A stretch of DNA of 64,000 bases from Clostridium sp. Marseille-P2415 (GTDB lineage Bacteria > Bacillota > Clostridia > Lachnospirales > Lachnospiraceae): NCBI RefSeq assembly GCF_900155545.1, contig NZ_LT732525.1, positions 669,260-733,259 of the forward strand. Direction: 5' to 3'. The position numbers and the translations under genes are program-made. Of the stretch, positions 17,318 to 26,116 are shown in pieces (positions within the stretch are counted from its first letter, which is position 1; the number at the start of each line of letters is the position of its first letter). The notes below the pieces were generated by a model that was given only the letters and a program-made list of their open reading frames with translations, did not search any database and was not told where the DNA came from.

Positions 17318-18028
17318 CTATAAAAGTGCCCGGATGACTGCCTCCATGCTCTTTTCCTCCACTTCCATGAAAAGCCCCGGTTCCTGAATGTCCTCCAGGC
17401 AATGGGCATCGGAATTGCTTATGATCCGGCAGCCCTCCAGATAGGGATTCCTTCTCTTAAGCTCAGGAAGCCTGGTCAAATCCTTTACTTCCGCCGTGGT
17501 GAACCGGCTGCCGTCCGGCACAAAGCCCAGGTTCGAGATCAGGCTGTTGGCCGGCTTGTCGATATGGGCCGGAAACATGACTCCCCCATAAGACCGGACC
17601 AGCTCCCACAGCCCGTCAAAGGAGATATGGGCCCGGTTGATCAGAAGGTACGGCTCGGTCCCGCATACGGTATCTTCCTCATTATATATCTGCTGTTTCC
17701 CGAATATCTCTTCCTTATTGGGAAACAGCATCAGCCGCTGATAAACATATTCATCAAACTCCATGGCCTTTTTAAGCGCTGGAAAAAGACAAACCGCATG
17801 TACCTCTTCCGAGGTACAGATTTCCATTCCCGGCACGGCAAGCGCCCCGTACTTCTCTGCAAAATGCAGCACAGCCGGACAGTTTCTGCAGGAATTGTGA
17901 TCCGTGACCGCAATCACATCAAGCCCTTTTAAGGCTGCCATCCCCACAATATTGGCCGGTGTCATATCGTCATCCCCGCACGGTGACAAGCAGGAATGAA
18001 TGTGAAGATCATAAGTGAGATTCATCAT
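17318..18028 (-). CDS. PHP-domain phosphoesterase
   Basis: A 236-residue protein. The N-terminal motif DLHIHSCLSPCGDDD supplies the first metal-binding His pair of PHP phosphoesterases, VIAVTDHN the next, and ISNSDAHCLEDI the last Asp-His. It is metal-dependent, and its substrate is probably a nucleotide or phosphosugar; no polymerase domain is attached. It overlaps the upstream DRTGG gene by 20 bp, so it is part of the sensory hydrogenase operon. Its role in redox control there is unknown. Confidence 0.85.
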   Translation of the reverse strand: MMNLTYDLHIHSCLSPCGDDDMTPANIVGMAALKGLDVIAVTDHNSCRNCPAVLHFAEKYGALAVPGMEICTSEEVHAVCLFPALKKAMEFDEYVYQRLMLFPNKEEIFGKQQIYNEEDTVCGTEPYLLINRAHISFDGLWELVRSYGGVMFPAHIDKPANSLISNLGFVPDGSRFTTAEVKDLTRLPELKRRNPYLEGCRIISNSDAHCLEDIQEPGLFMEVEEKSMEAVIRALL

Positions 18029-18359
18029 GGTCCAGACTTTGATATACCAGAAGAGCTGCCTCGAAAACCGGCATTCCGGTTTTCAGAACCGTAATGTTCT
18101 GATCCTTTGCCTTTTTCACCGCCGCCTCATCGAGGGCACTCCCTTCCGCCATGATCACACAGGCTGCATCTGTAAGGGATGCCACTGCAAGGGTGTTCAT
18201 GTTTCCCATCACCGTTACCCATGCACAGCCTTCCGGTGCCTTTCCCATGGCAATGCTTAGCAGATCACAGCAAAATGGCTTCGTGATCTGCCGCGTAAGC
18301 CCCTCACCCACATTTACCACTTCAAAAAATCCACTGTCAATCAGTTTCCCTACCGTCAT
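18009..18359 (-). CDS. DRTGG-domain protein (second copy)
   Basis: 116 residues from the ATG at 18359, chosen for the RBS GGGAGG 7 bases upstream; the frame extends to 18386. MTVGKLIDSGFFEVVN then a strand-loop pattern with ITVLKTGMPVFEAA resembles the DRTGG domain seen between CBS and kinase domains. It overlaps the H-cluster protein upstream by 23 bp and PHP downstream by 20 bp, which indicates tight coupling. No enzymatic motif is visible; a ligand-sensing or adaptor role is likely. Confidence 0.6.
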   Translation of the reverse strand: MTVGKLIDSGFFEVVNVGEGLTRQITKPFCCDLLSIAMGKAPEGCAWVTVMGNMNTLAVASLTDAACVIMAEGSALDEAAVKKAKDQNITVLKTGMPVFEAALLVYQSLDHDESHL

Positions 18360-19749
18360 TTCGGTTCCTCCCATCCTTCCTGTCAAGCTGAGTCATTTCA
18401 TCGGAAATTCTCTGGATATATTTGGTCAGTACTTTAAATTTTTCATAACTTTCGCTGTCGCCCTCCACGATATCGGCGGCCAGCCTGGAAACCTCCTCCG
18501 ACAGCTTATGCACATTGTCCCTTAAGAAATAAACGCAGTCCGATTCTGCCGCTTCCCCCCGGACGATATCCTCCGCCAGAGCCTTGCAGGTGGGCGCCCC
18601 GCAGGAGCCGCAGTCTAATCCCGGAAGCTTTTTTAATAGCCGTTCCACCTGATTTAGGCGCGCAAAGCTTTCCATCATGGTCTCACCCAAATGGAACACC
18701 GGCTCATACCGGACTTCATCAGTCCATTTCACCAGCTCTTCCGCCTCCACCTGCATATGACTTCTCGCTACGGGCATGTACTTGCGCAGACGTTTTAGCT
18801 TTACTTCCGCTACATAGGGGTTCTCTACCGTGAGCACGCCTCCCACACAGCCGCCGTTGCAGGCGTTCAATTCCACAAACTTCAAATTTGTGAATTTCTG
18901 GTCCTCCATATCCTCCAGGACCCGGATCACATTTTCTATGCCATCCGCAGCCAGATAATCCTCGGTAAACAGGCCGCTGGCCTCCCCGCCGCTGCGCCCC
19001 CAGCTGATCCCGATCTTCCCGGAGGTCCCGATCTCAGGCGGGTCCTCCCCCACCGCCTTCATACAGGGAAGAAGCTGCGGATATAAATCCTTAATGGCAA
19101 GTACCTTATCCACTTCACTGTGTTCCGTCCCCAGCGGAGACCGGGCATAAGTCACCTTGGAAGGACAGGGAGAAATAAATATGATCCCGATTTTTTCCCT
19201 TTCAAATCCCGTCTTTTCCATAGCCCTTCTGGCTGCAAGGATGGCAGCTACCTCCACCGGAGGATTAAGGGGCAGTAAATTCGGAATCAGGTTTGGAAAC
19301 CTGACCCGTATGAGCCGCACCACAGAAGGACATGCCGTACTGATCGCCGGAAGCTTGTCCGGGTTTTCACTTAAATACTCCCTGGTCGCTTCACTTACCA
19401 GCTCTGCTGCCGCACTCACTTCAAATACATCATCAAACCCCATCATCAGAAGGGCATTTAAAACGATATTCACATCATCCAGATTGTTAAACTGGCTGTA
19501 CAGGGACGGCGCCGGTAAAGCTACCGTGTATTCATACTGCTTTAAATCCTCCAGCTTGTCATAGGTCGCATGCTTTGCGTGATGGGGACATACCCTGATG
19601 CACTCCCCACAGTCAATGCAGAACTTGCTGTTGATCTGTGCCTTCCCGTTTCTTACCCGGATGGCCTGAGTCGGGCAGCGCTTGATGCAATTGATGCATC
19701 CCATGCACAGCTCTTCATCAAGCCTCACGGAATGATAAAATTTATCCAC
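18337..19749 (-). CDS. Putative sensory [FeFe] hydrogenase-like protein (group D-like)
   Basis: 470 residues. Two 4Fe-4S motifs lead: CMGCINCIKRCP (15-26) and CIDCGECIRVCP (44-55). The H-cluster domain follows with altered motifs: ISTACPSV where catalytic enzymes have TSCCP, SPCPSK for L2, and NACNGGCVGG for L3. Near the C-terminus, LDCGSCGAPTCKALAEDI is a 4-Cys FeS domain, then a helical tail. The first L1 Cys (the proton-transfer one) is Ala, so turnover is doubtful; a sensor or redox relay is more likely. Neighbours (HATPase, DRTGG, PHP) support signalling. Confidence 0.82.
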   Translation of the reverse strand: MDKFYHSVRLDEELCMGCINCIKRCPTQAIRVRNGKAQINSKFCIDCGECIRVCPHHAKHATYDKLEDLKQYEYTVALPAPSLYSQFNNLDDVNIVLNALLMMGFDDVFEVSAAAELVSEATREYLSENPDKLPAISTACPSVVRLIRVRFPNLIPNLLPLNPPVEVAAILAARRAMEKTGFEREKIGIIFISPCPSKVTYARSPLGTEHSEVDKVLAIKDLYPQLLPCMKAVGEDPPEIGTSGKIGISWGRSGGEASGLFTEDYLAADGIENVIRVLEDMEDQKFTNLKFVELNACNGGCVGGVLTVENPYVAEVKLKRLRKYMPVARSHMQVEAEELVKWTDEVRYEPVFHLGETMMESFARLNQVERLLKKLPGLDCGSCGAPTCKALAEDIVRGEAAESDCVYFLRDNVHKLSEEVSRLAADIVEGDSESYEKFKVLTKYIQRISDEMTQLDRKDGRNRNDGRETD

Positions 19750-19817
19750 CTTCTCACCCCATTTGCCGCTAATTTGCCGCTATATATTTTGCAGCGCTTC
19801 CTGATATGGAAGGCGCT

Positions 19818-20240
19818 TTATAAGTACACTACCATGCGTATGGCCGTTCCCTTTCCTATTACCGTATCGATCTCCATCTCATCCGAATACTTCTTCATGT
19901 TCGGAAGCCCCATACCGGCTCCAAATCCCAGGGAACGCACTGCATCCGGGGCGGTGGAATATCCTTCCTGCATGGCTAAACCGATATCCGGTATTCCGGG
20001 CCCCACATCAGCCAGAAGCATCTCGATCCGGTCCGGTGTAATATTGACCGTGATCTCCCCGCCTTCCGCATGGATCACCATGTTTAACTCCCCCTCGTAC
20101 ATGGCAATGGCCGCCTTGCGGACCGCTTCCGGGCTGACCCCCATCTTTTTTAACTTGCTCTTAACATCGCTGCTGGCCTCTCCGGCCCTGGTAAAATCAT
20201 CCGGAGAGATCCTGTAATGATACGTTATCATATCCGCCAT
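19818..20240 (-). CDS. HATPase-type switch kinase (RsbW/anti-sigma-like)
   Basis: 140 residues. AAIAMYEGELNMVIHA is the N-box helix (Glu and Asn), ADVGPGIPD the G1 box and GFGAGMGLPNMKKY the ATP lid, as in serine kinases of the RsbW/SpoIIAB type. No phosphotransfer His or other domain is present. The start overlaps the stop of the upstream DRTGG gene by one base, and the H-cluster protein gene begins 68 bp downstream. It would phosphorylate a partner in response to the redox sensor; the partner is not identified. Confidence 0.85.
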   Translation of the reverse strand: MADMITYHYRISPDDFTRAGEASSDVKSKLKKMGVSPEAVRKAAIAMYEGELNMVIHAEGGEITVNITPDRIEMLLADVGPGIPDIGLAMQEGYSTAPDAVRSLGFGAGMGLPNMKKYSDEMEIDTVIGKGTAIRMVVYL

Positions 20241-20587
20241 CAGACCGCACCTCCACGAAGCCCTGCCTCATAGAGCATGCCGCAGGCTGAGAACATGCGG
20301 TGCCCTGTGGAAAGGATGATCAGATTCCGTTCCTCTGCCATCAGAAGCATGGCTTCATCCGGCTTCTTTCCCCTGACAAAAACAATGCAGACAATGTCTA
20401 ACATTTCCGCCGTGCGAATGACCTGGGGGTTGCACAAACCGGTAAGAAGAACCGAATGGTCTTTGGAAAATGCCAGCACATCGCTCATCATGTCAGAACC
20501 GCAGGCGCTTCTGACCTCATCATCCAGGTGGCTTTCCCCTGCCAGCACCCGGGCGCCCAGTATATCCCTCACATCTCTAGCTGTCAA
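20240..20587 (-). CDS. DRTGG-domain protein (first copy)
   Basis: About 115 residues from a TTG at 20587, which has AAAGGAGAG upstream; an ATG at 20632 in frame lacks an RBS. LTARDVRDILGARVLAG, then VLAFSKDHSVLLTGLCNPQVIRTAEML and NLIILSTGHRMFSACGML, fit the DRTGG fold. It is the first gene of the five-gene leftward operon DRTGG-HATPase-H-cluster protein-DRTGG-PHP and is divergent from the hydrogenase operon at 20797. The shared 210 bp upstream region may co-regulate both. Confidence 0.65.
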   Translation of the reverse strand: MTARDVRDILGARVLAGESHLDDEVRSACGSDMMSDVLAFSKDHSVLLTGLCNPQVIRTAEMLDIVCIVFVRGKKPDEAMLLMAEERNLIILSTGHRMFSACGMLYEAGLRGGAV

Positions 20588-20796
20588 AATACCACTCTCC
20601 TTTCCTCTATTCACTCTATTCACACAATTCATAACATTATTGATAATTATATCATAAATACAGCATCTGGTATAGAAATATTATACGAAATGTTTGTTAT
20701 TTTTTTGTCGAATTTTGATTAAAACTATAGATTTTTTCTCAATAACATGTTAAAATATCAGTACATTGCATAAGCAACATTTAAGGAGGTTATAAG

Positions 20797-21291
20797 ATGG
20801 CTTGTAAAAAACAAGGTGTCCGGTTTAACGGGACAAAAGAGCAGGAAGCCGCGTTAAAAGAAGCGGTCTCCCTGCTCAAAGACACAAAAGGATCTCTGAT
20901 GCCTATCATGCAGAAGGCACAGGAGATTTATGGTTATCTTCCAATCGAAGTCCAAACCATGATTTCTGATGAAACAGGTATACCGCTTGAGAAAATTTAT
21001 GGTGTTGCAACCTTTTATGCCCAGTTTGCACTTCAGCCAAAGGGTAAATATCAGATATCTGTTTGTCTGGGAACCGCCTGCTATGTGAAGGGTTCCGGAG
21101 ACATCTTCCATAAACTTGAGGAAATCCTTGGGATCACCAACGGAGAATGCACTCCGGATGGCAAGTACTCTCTTGATTCCTGCCGCTGTGTAGGTGCCTG
21201 CGGCCTTGCTCCCGTCATGATGGTGAACGGGGAAGTTTACGGAAGGCTGACGGCTGATGATGTTCCAGGCATTCTTGCCAAGTATGAATAA
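20797..21291 (+). CDS. hydC: NuoE-like [2Fe-2S] subunit of trimeric [FeFe] hydrogenase
   Basis: 164 residues. LMPIMQKAQEIYGYLP and YGVATFYAQF mark the helical N-half, and the thioredoxin-like [2Fe-2S] domain carries C-L-G-T-A-C and, later, C-R-C-V-G-A-C ligands. It is the HydC/HndA/NuoE subunit that, with the NuoF-like and HydA subunits, links NAD(H), ferredoxin and H2. RBS TAAGGAGG. It is the first gene of the rightward hydrogenase operon. Confidence 0.93.
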   Translation: MACKKQGVRFNGTKEQEAALKEAVSLLKDTKGSLMPIMQKAQEIYGYLPIEVQTMISDETGIPLEKIYGVATFYAQFALQPKGKYQISVCLGTACYVKGSGDIFHKLEEILGITNGECTPDGKYSLDSCRCVGACGLAPVMMVNGEVYGRLTADDVPGILAKYE

Positions 21292-21303
21292 CAAACCACG
21301 CTT

Positions 21304-21861
21304 ATGATGACAGAGATTTCTTTAAATATACTGGATATAGCAGAAAACTCCACGCGGGCAGGGGCATCCCTGGTTACCATTACCGTTTCTGTTGATACAT
21401 CCGCAGATAAGCTGACCGTCACCGTGAAAGATAATGGCTGCGGTATGACGGAAGAAGAAGTATCCCAGGTAACTGACCCGTTTTTTACCACGCGCAAGAC
21501 CAGAAAGGCAGGCCTTGGCATTCCGTTTTTCAAATATGCGGCGGAAAGCACAGGGGGGAGTTTTTCCATTGAGTCAGAACCAGGCATAGGAACGGCAGTA
21601 ACCGCTGTTTTCGGACTGTCACACATTGACCGCATGCCTCTCGGTGATATGAACAGCACCATCGAGACGCTGATCACCTGCCATCCGGTTACAGATTTTC
21701 TCTATATATACCGTTATGATAAAGCGTCCTTTGAGCTTGATACCAGAGATTTCCGCGAAATTTTAGGGGACATCCCCTTTGACACGCCGGAGGTATCGGC
21801 TTACATAAAGGAATTCTTAAGTGAGAACAAATTGGAAACAGATGGAGGCGCGGCCATTTAG
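21304..21861 (+). CDS. HATPase-domain protein in the hydrogenase operon
   Basis: 185 residues. LNILDIAENSTRAGA is the N box, VKDNGCGMTEEE the G1 box and TRKAGLGIPFFKYAAE the ATP lid of a GHKL ATPase. There is no dimerisation/phosphoacceptor His domain; the last 70 residues are unassigned. There is no clear RBS before the ATG at 21304, so translation may depend on hydC, 12 bp upstream. Such an ATPase between hydC and hydB is common in clostridial hydrogenase operons, and its role is not known; a protein kinase or switch function is inferred. Confidence 0.85.
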   Translation: MMTEISLNILDIAENSTRAGASLVTITVSVDTSADKLTVTVKDNGCGMTEEEVSQVTDPFFTTRKTRKAGLGIPFFKYAAESTGGSFSIESEPGIGTAVTAVFGLSHIDRMPLGDMNSTIETLITCHPVTDFLYIYRYDKASFELDTRDFREILGDIPFDTPEVSAYIKEFLSENKLETDGGAAI

Positions 21862-21885
21862 GCCCGTTAGAATTGGAGGAATAAC

Positions 21886-22263
21886 ATGAAGACTCTTGAA
21901 GAATTAAAAGTAATTCGGGAAAAGATGCAGAGTCAGGTCAGCATGCGGGGAGAAGATCATGCGCGTACCCGCGTCCTGGTCGGCATGGCTACATGCGGAA
22001 TTGCCAGCGGTGCAAGACCTGTTCTTAATAAATTGTCAACCCTGGTTCAGGAAAACCATATGACGGACCGTTTTTCCGTTACCCAGACCGGCTGTATCGG
22101 CTTATGCCAGTATGAGCCAATCGTTGAGATCCTGGAACCCGGAAGAGAAAAAGTAACTTATATCAAGATGACCCCGGAAAAGGCAGAAGAAGTTTACAAA
22201 GAGCATTTACTGGGCGGTCACATTGTTCAAAACTACACATTAGCTTCAGCTGACATCAAATAA
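21886..22263 (+). CDS. Thioredoxin-like [2Fe-2S] ferredoxin
   Basis: 125 residues. RVLVGMATCGIASGARPVL and QTGCIGLCQYEP give the four Cys ligands (C-x(4)-type then C-x3-C) of a thioredoxin-fold [2Fe-2S] domain. It resembles the N-terminal domain of NuoF-like HydB, as if that domain also exists free. RBS GGAGGAATAAC. It lies 12 bp upstream of hydB and probably acts as an electron carrier to the complex. Confidence 0.88.
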   Translation: MKTLEELKVIREKMQSQVSMRGEDHARTRVLVGMATCGIASGARPVLNKLSTLVQENHMTDRFSVTQTGCIGLCQYEPIVEILEPGREKVTYIKMTPEKAEEVYKEHLLGGHIVQNYTLASADIK

Positions 22264-22275
22264 GGAGGAAACAAG

Positions 22276-24063
22276 ATGTATCGTTCACATGTATTAGTTT
22301 GCGGCGGCACGGGATGCACTTCCTCCGGAAGCCAGCAGATTATGGTTAAATTAAGAGATGAGTTAAAAAAACAGGGTCTGGCTGATGAAGTATCAGTGGT
22401 ACAGACCGGCTGCCATGGTCTTTGTGCATTAGGCCCGATCATGATCGTTTATCCGGATGCGGCCTTCTATGCCATGGTAAAGGAAGAAGATATTCCTGAA
22501 ATCGTATCCGAGCACTTATTAAAAGGACGTCCGGTGGAAAGACTGTTATATGATGAGACAGTGACTCCGGCTGGGATCAAGTCCTTAAGTGATACGGATT
22601 TCTATAAGAAACAGCACCGGATCGCTCTCCGCAACTGCGGTGTCATCAATCCGGAGGTGATTGAAGAGTACATTGGGACCGGCGGATATCAGGCACTTGG
22701 CAAAGTCCTTACCGAGATGACTCCTGACGAGGTGATCCAGGTTCTTTTAGACAGCGGATTAAGAGGACGGGGCGGCGCAGGCTTCCCAACCGGCCTTAAA
22801 TGGAAGCTGGCAAAGCAGAATGATGCGGACCAGAAGTATGTCTGCTGTAATGCGGATGAAGGTGACCCGGGAGCATTCATGGACCGTTCCGTTCTGGAAG
22901 GCGATCCTCATGCACTTCTGGAGGCCATGACCATCGCAGGTTACGCCATCGGCGCTTCCCAGGGTTACATTTACGTACGTGCAGAGTACCCCATTGCCGT
23001 ACAGCGTTTAAAAATCGCTATCGACCAGGCAAGAGAGATGGAGCTCTTAGGCGGCGATATTTTCGGGAGCGGCTTCTCCTTTAACATTGATCTGCGTTTG
23101 GGTGCAGGCGCATTCGTATGCGGCGAAGAAACTGCCCTCATGGTTTCCATCGAAGGCAACCGCGGTGAACCAAGGCCACGTCCTCCGTTCCCGGCACAGA
23201 AAGGTCTGTTCGGCAAGCCAACCATATTAAATAACGTTGAAACTTATGCAAATATCCCTCAGATCATCTTAAACGGCCCGGAATGGTTTGCTTCCATGGG
23301 TACTGAGAAATCCAAGGGAACCAAAGTGTTCGCTTTAGGCGGAAAGATCCACAACACAGGACTTGTGGAAGTTCCGATGGGAACGACCCTGCGTGAGATT
23401 ATTGAAGAAATCGGCGGCGGCATTCCAAACGGCAAAAAATTCAAAGCGGCTCAGACCGGCGGCCCATCCGGCGGATGCATCCCGACTGAACACTATGACA
23501 TTCCGATCGATTATGATAACCTGATCGCCATCGGCTCCATGATGGGATCCGGCGGTCTGATCGTTATGGATGAAACCGACTGTATGGTGGATATCGCGAA
23601 ATTCTTCCTGGAATTCACCGTAGAGGAATCCTGCGGGAAATGTACGCCATGCCGGATCGGTACAAAACGCATGCTGGAAATTCTTGATAAGATCACAAAA
23701 GGGCAGGCGAAGCTGGAAGATTTAGACCGTCTGGAAGAGCTGTGCTACTACGTAAAGGCAAACTCTGCCTGCGGCCTTGGCCAGACAGCCCCAAACCCGG
23801 TTCTGTCAACCCTTAAGTTCTTCCGTGACGAATACAATGCCCACATTATTGATAAGACATGTCCGGCAGGTGTATGCAAGGCACTGCTTTCCTATCATAT
23901 TGATGCGGAGAAGTGTAAGGGATGTACGCTCTGTGCCAGAAACTGTCCGGCTAACGCAATCTCCGGTTCTGTTAAGAACCCGCACGTCATTGATCCGGAA
24001 AAGTGTATCAAATGCGGCGTATGCATGGAGAAATGTAAATTTGGCGCTGTCTACAAGAAATAA
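22276..24063 (+). CDS. hydB: NuoF-like NADH/flavin subunit of trimeric [FeFe] hydrogenase
   Basis: 595 residues. N-terminal thioredoxin-like [2Fe-2S] domain (CGGTGCTSSGS, QTGCHGLCALGP). The NADH/FMN domain follows: GLRGRGGAGFPTGLKW (FMN), YVCCNADEGDPGAFMDR, GAGAYVCGEETAL-like GAGAFVCGEETAL. ESCGKCTPCRIGT with a later Cys binds the N3-type 4Fe-4S. The C-terminus has two 4Fe-4S motifs (CKGCTLCARNCP, CIKCGVCMEKC). The stop lies 17 bp before the hydA start. It is the NAD(H) site of a bifurcating or NADH-dependent hydrogenase. Confidence 0.96.
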   Translation: MYRSHVLVCGGTGCTSSGSQQIMVKLRDELKKQGLADEVSVVQTGCHGLCALGPIMIVYPDAAFYAMVKEEDIPEIVSEHLLKGRPVERLLYDETVTPAGIKSLSDTDFYKKQHRIALRNCGVINPEVIEEYIGTGGYQALGKVLTEMTPDEVIQVLLDSGLRGRGGAGFPTGLKWKLAKQNDADQKYVCCNADEGDPGAFMDRSVLEGDPHALLEAMTIAGYAIGASQGYIYVRAEYPIAVQRLKIAIDQAREMELLGGDIFGSGFSFNIDLRLGAGAFVCGEETALMVSIEGNRGEPRPRPPFPAQKGLFGKPTILNNVETYANIPQIILNGPEWFASMGTEKSKGTKVFALGGKIHNTGLVEVPMGTTLREIIEEIGGGIPNGKKFKAAQTGGPSGGCIPTEHYDIPIDYDNLIAIGSMMGSGGLIVMDETDCMVDIAKFFLEFTVEESCGKCTPCRIGTKRMLEILDKITKGQAKLEDLDRLEELCYYVKANSACGLGQTAPNPVLSTLKFFRDEYNAHIIDKTCPAGVCKALLSYHIDAEKCKGCTLCARNCPANAISGSVKNPHVIDPEKCIKCGVCMEKCKFGAVYKK

Positions 24064-24080
24064 TGGAGGGAGATTGTATC

Positions 24081-25826
24081 ATGGAGAATATCACAATTAA
24101 AATCAATGGCATGGACGTAAGCGCTCCGGCAGGCTCCACCATTCTGGAAGCTGCCAGGCTTGCCCATGTCGAGATACCAACTTTATGCTTTTTAAAAGAC
24201 ATCAATGAAATTGCCGCCTGCCGCATCTGTACCGTTGAAATTAACGGAGGCAGACTGGCCGCTTCCTGTGTATACCCCATTAATCCGGGTATGGAGGTAT
24301 GGACCAATACACCGAAGCTTCGTGAATACAGAAAGAAAACGCTTCAGCTGATCCTGTCCAATCATGACCGTTCCTGCTTGTCCTGCGTACGCAGCGGAAA
24401 CTGTGAATTGCAGACCCTATGCAAGGAGCTGGGGGTTGATGCGGATGATTATTATGACGGCGATAAGACACCTTCCACCCTTGACGAAAGCGCAGCCCAT
24501 ATGGTACGTGATAACAGCAAGTGCATCCTGTGCCGCCGCTGCTCCGCTGTCTGTGAAAGGGTTCAGGGCATTGGCGTTATCGGACCGAACGAGCGCGGTT
24601 TCGCCACCTTTATCGGCTCCGCCTTTGACATGGGCCTTGGTGAAACAAGCTGTGTATCCTGCGGACAGTGTATCGCAGTCTGCCCGACCGGTGCGCTCTA
24701 TGAGAAGAGCAGCATCGATGAGGTAGCTGCCTTAATCGCAGATCCGGCCAAGCACGTGATCGTTCAGACCGCTCCTGCTGTCCGCGCAGGCCTTGGCGAA
24801 GAATTCGGCTATCCGATCGGAACCAATGTGGAAGGCAGGATGGTGGCCGCCCTCAGAAGACTTGGTTTTGACAAAGTATTTGATACCAATTTCAGTGCCG
24901 ATTTAACCATTATGGAAGAGGCACACGAATTCATTGGCCGTGTACAAAACGGCGGCGTTCTTCCGATGATCACCTCCTGTTCTCCAGGATGGATCAAATA
25001 CTGCGAACACTACTTCCCGGATATGACAGAGAACTTATCCTCCTGCAAATCCCCCCAGCAGATGTTCGGCGCCATCGCCAAATCCTATTATGCGGATAAG
25101 ATGGGCTTAAAACCGGAGGATATCGTATCCGTCAGCGTGATGCCATGTACCGCTAAAAAATTCGAGATCGGAAGAGACGACCAGGATGCCAACGGTGTTC
25201 CGGATGTAGACTATTCCCTGACCACCAGAGAGTTAGCCAGGATGATCAAGCAGGCCGGTATCAAGTTTACAGAACTTCCGGATGAAGATTTTGATGCTCC
25301 GTTGGGACTTGGCACCGGTGCCGCTGTCATCTTCGGCACCACCGGAGGTGTCATGGAAGCAGCCTTAAGAACCGCTGTGGAAAGCCTGACCGGAGAAGAG
25401 CTTAAAAAGCCTGACTTTACCGATGTACGGGGGACAGAAGGAATTAAAGAAGCCACCTACCATGTGGGTGATATGGATGTGAACGTAGCGGTTGCTTCGG
25501 GTCTTGGAAATGCAAGAGAACTCCTTAACCGCGTAAAATCCGGAGAAGCCAATTATCACTTCATTGAGATCATGGGATGTCCCGGCGGCTGTGTAAACGG
25601 CGGCGGTCAGCCTCAGCAGCCAGGTTTCGTGCGCAATACGACCGATATCCGCGCCCTGCGTGCCAAGGTTCTTTACGATGTGGATGCTGCAAAGACCATC
25701 CGCAAGTCTCATGAGAATCCGGCTATTAAGGAATTGTATGAGACCTATCTTGGAGAGCCTGGCAGTGAAAAGGCTCATCATCTGCTGCATACAACCTATG
25801 TAAAGAGAAAAATCAACCAAATCTAA
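24081..25826 (+). CDS. hydA: Catalytic [FeFe] hydrogenase subunit HydA (group A)
   Basis: 581 residues from the ATG at 24081 (RBS GGAGGGAG). Domains in order: plant-type [2Fe-2S] (PTLCF, CRICTV, C); His/Cys-ligated 4Fe-4S (HDRSCLSCVRSGNCELQ); two 4Fe-4S motifs (CILCRRCSAVCE, CVSCGQCIAVCP); H-cluster domain with L1 TSCSPGW, L2 MPCTAKKFE and L3 EIMGCPGGCVNGGGQP; then the small C-terminal domain. It makes or oxidises H2 in the cytosol as part of HydABC. L1 has Ser where most enzymes have the second Cys. A terminator follows at 25835. Confidence 0.97.
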   Translation: MENITIKINGMDVSAPAGSTILEAARLAHVEIPTLCFLKDINEIAACRICTVEINGGRLAASCVYPINPGMEVWTNTPKLREYRKKTLQLILSNHDRSCLSCVRSGNCELQTLCKELGVDADDYYDGDKTPSTLDESAAHMVRDNSKCILCRRCSAVCERVQGIGVIGPNERGFATFIGSAFDMGLGETSCVSCGQCIAVCPTGALYEKSSIDEVAALIADPAKHVIVQTAPAVRAGLGEEFGYPIGTNVEGRMVAALRRLGFDKVFDTNFSADLTIMEEAHEFIGRVQNGGVLPMITSCSPGWIKYCEHYFPDMTENLSSCKSPQQMFGAIAKSYYADKMGLKPEDIVSVSVMPCTAKKFEIGRDDQDANGVPDVDYSLTTRELARMIKQAGIKFTELPDEDFDAPLGLGTGAAVIFGTTGGVMEAALRTAVESLTGEELKKPDFTDVRGTEGIKEATYHVGDMDVNVAVASGLGNARELLNRVKSGEANYHFIEIMGCPGGCVNGGGQPQQPGFVRNTTDIRALRAKVLYDVDAAKTIRKSHENPAIKELYETYLGEPGSEKAHHLLHTTYVKRKINQI

Positions 25827-25834
25827 CCTTTCTG

Positions 25835-25871
25835 AAACTCCTTCTGTTTTTTAAGCAGAGGGAGTTTTTTT
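25835..25871 (+). terminator. Terminator of the hydrogenase operon
   Basis: AAACTCC-TTCTG pairs with CAGAGGGAGTTT, followed by a T-run ending at about 25871. Confidence 0.8.
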
Positions 25872-25929
25872 CCTGCCCTATGCATGAATTACCAGAAAAT
25901 CTCCATACTATGACTGGAGGTGATGAAAC

Positions 25930-26103
25930 ATGAGCCCAAAGGAATTAAATTATATCGAAGATGCTCTTGGCCATGAAAATTTTTTAAAAACTCAGTGTCA
26001 GGAAGCGGTACAGAACCTGCAGGATCCTGAATTAAAGGCTTGCGCACAGCAGCTTTTGGATAAGCACCAGCAGATTTTTGACAGCTTCTATAACTTAGTG
26101 TAA
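25930..26103 (+). CDS. Small spore coat-like protein (CotF family, helical)
   Basis: 57 residues from the ATG at 25930, with RBS GGAGGTGA. KELNYIEDALGHENFLKTQC and ELKACAQQLLDKHQQIF form the two-helix pattern of short clostridial CotF-like coat proteins. It is followed 13 bp later by a second CotF-like gene on the same strand; together they look like one coat operon. It probably assembles into the spore coat; no enzyme motif is present. Confidence 0.75.
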   Translation: MSPKELNYIEDALGHENFLKTQCQEAVQNLQDPELKACAQQLLDKHQQIFDSFYNLV

Positions 26104-26116
26104 GGAGGAATCATAT

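Noticed and set aside
20640-20796. Rex operator upstream of the hydrogenase operons
   Set aside because: No TTGTTAA-N4-TTAACAA-like or TTGTGAA-N4-TTCACAA-like site could be found by eye.
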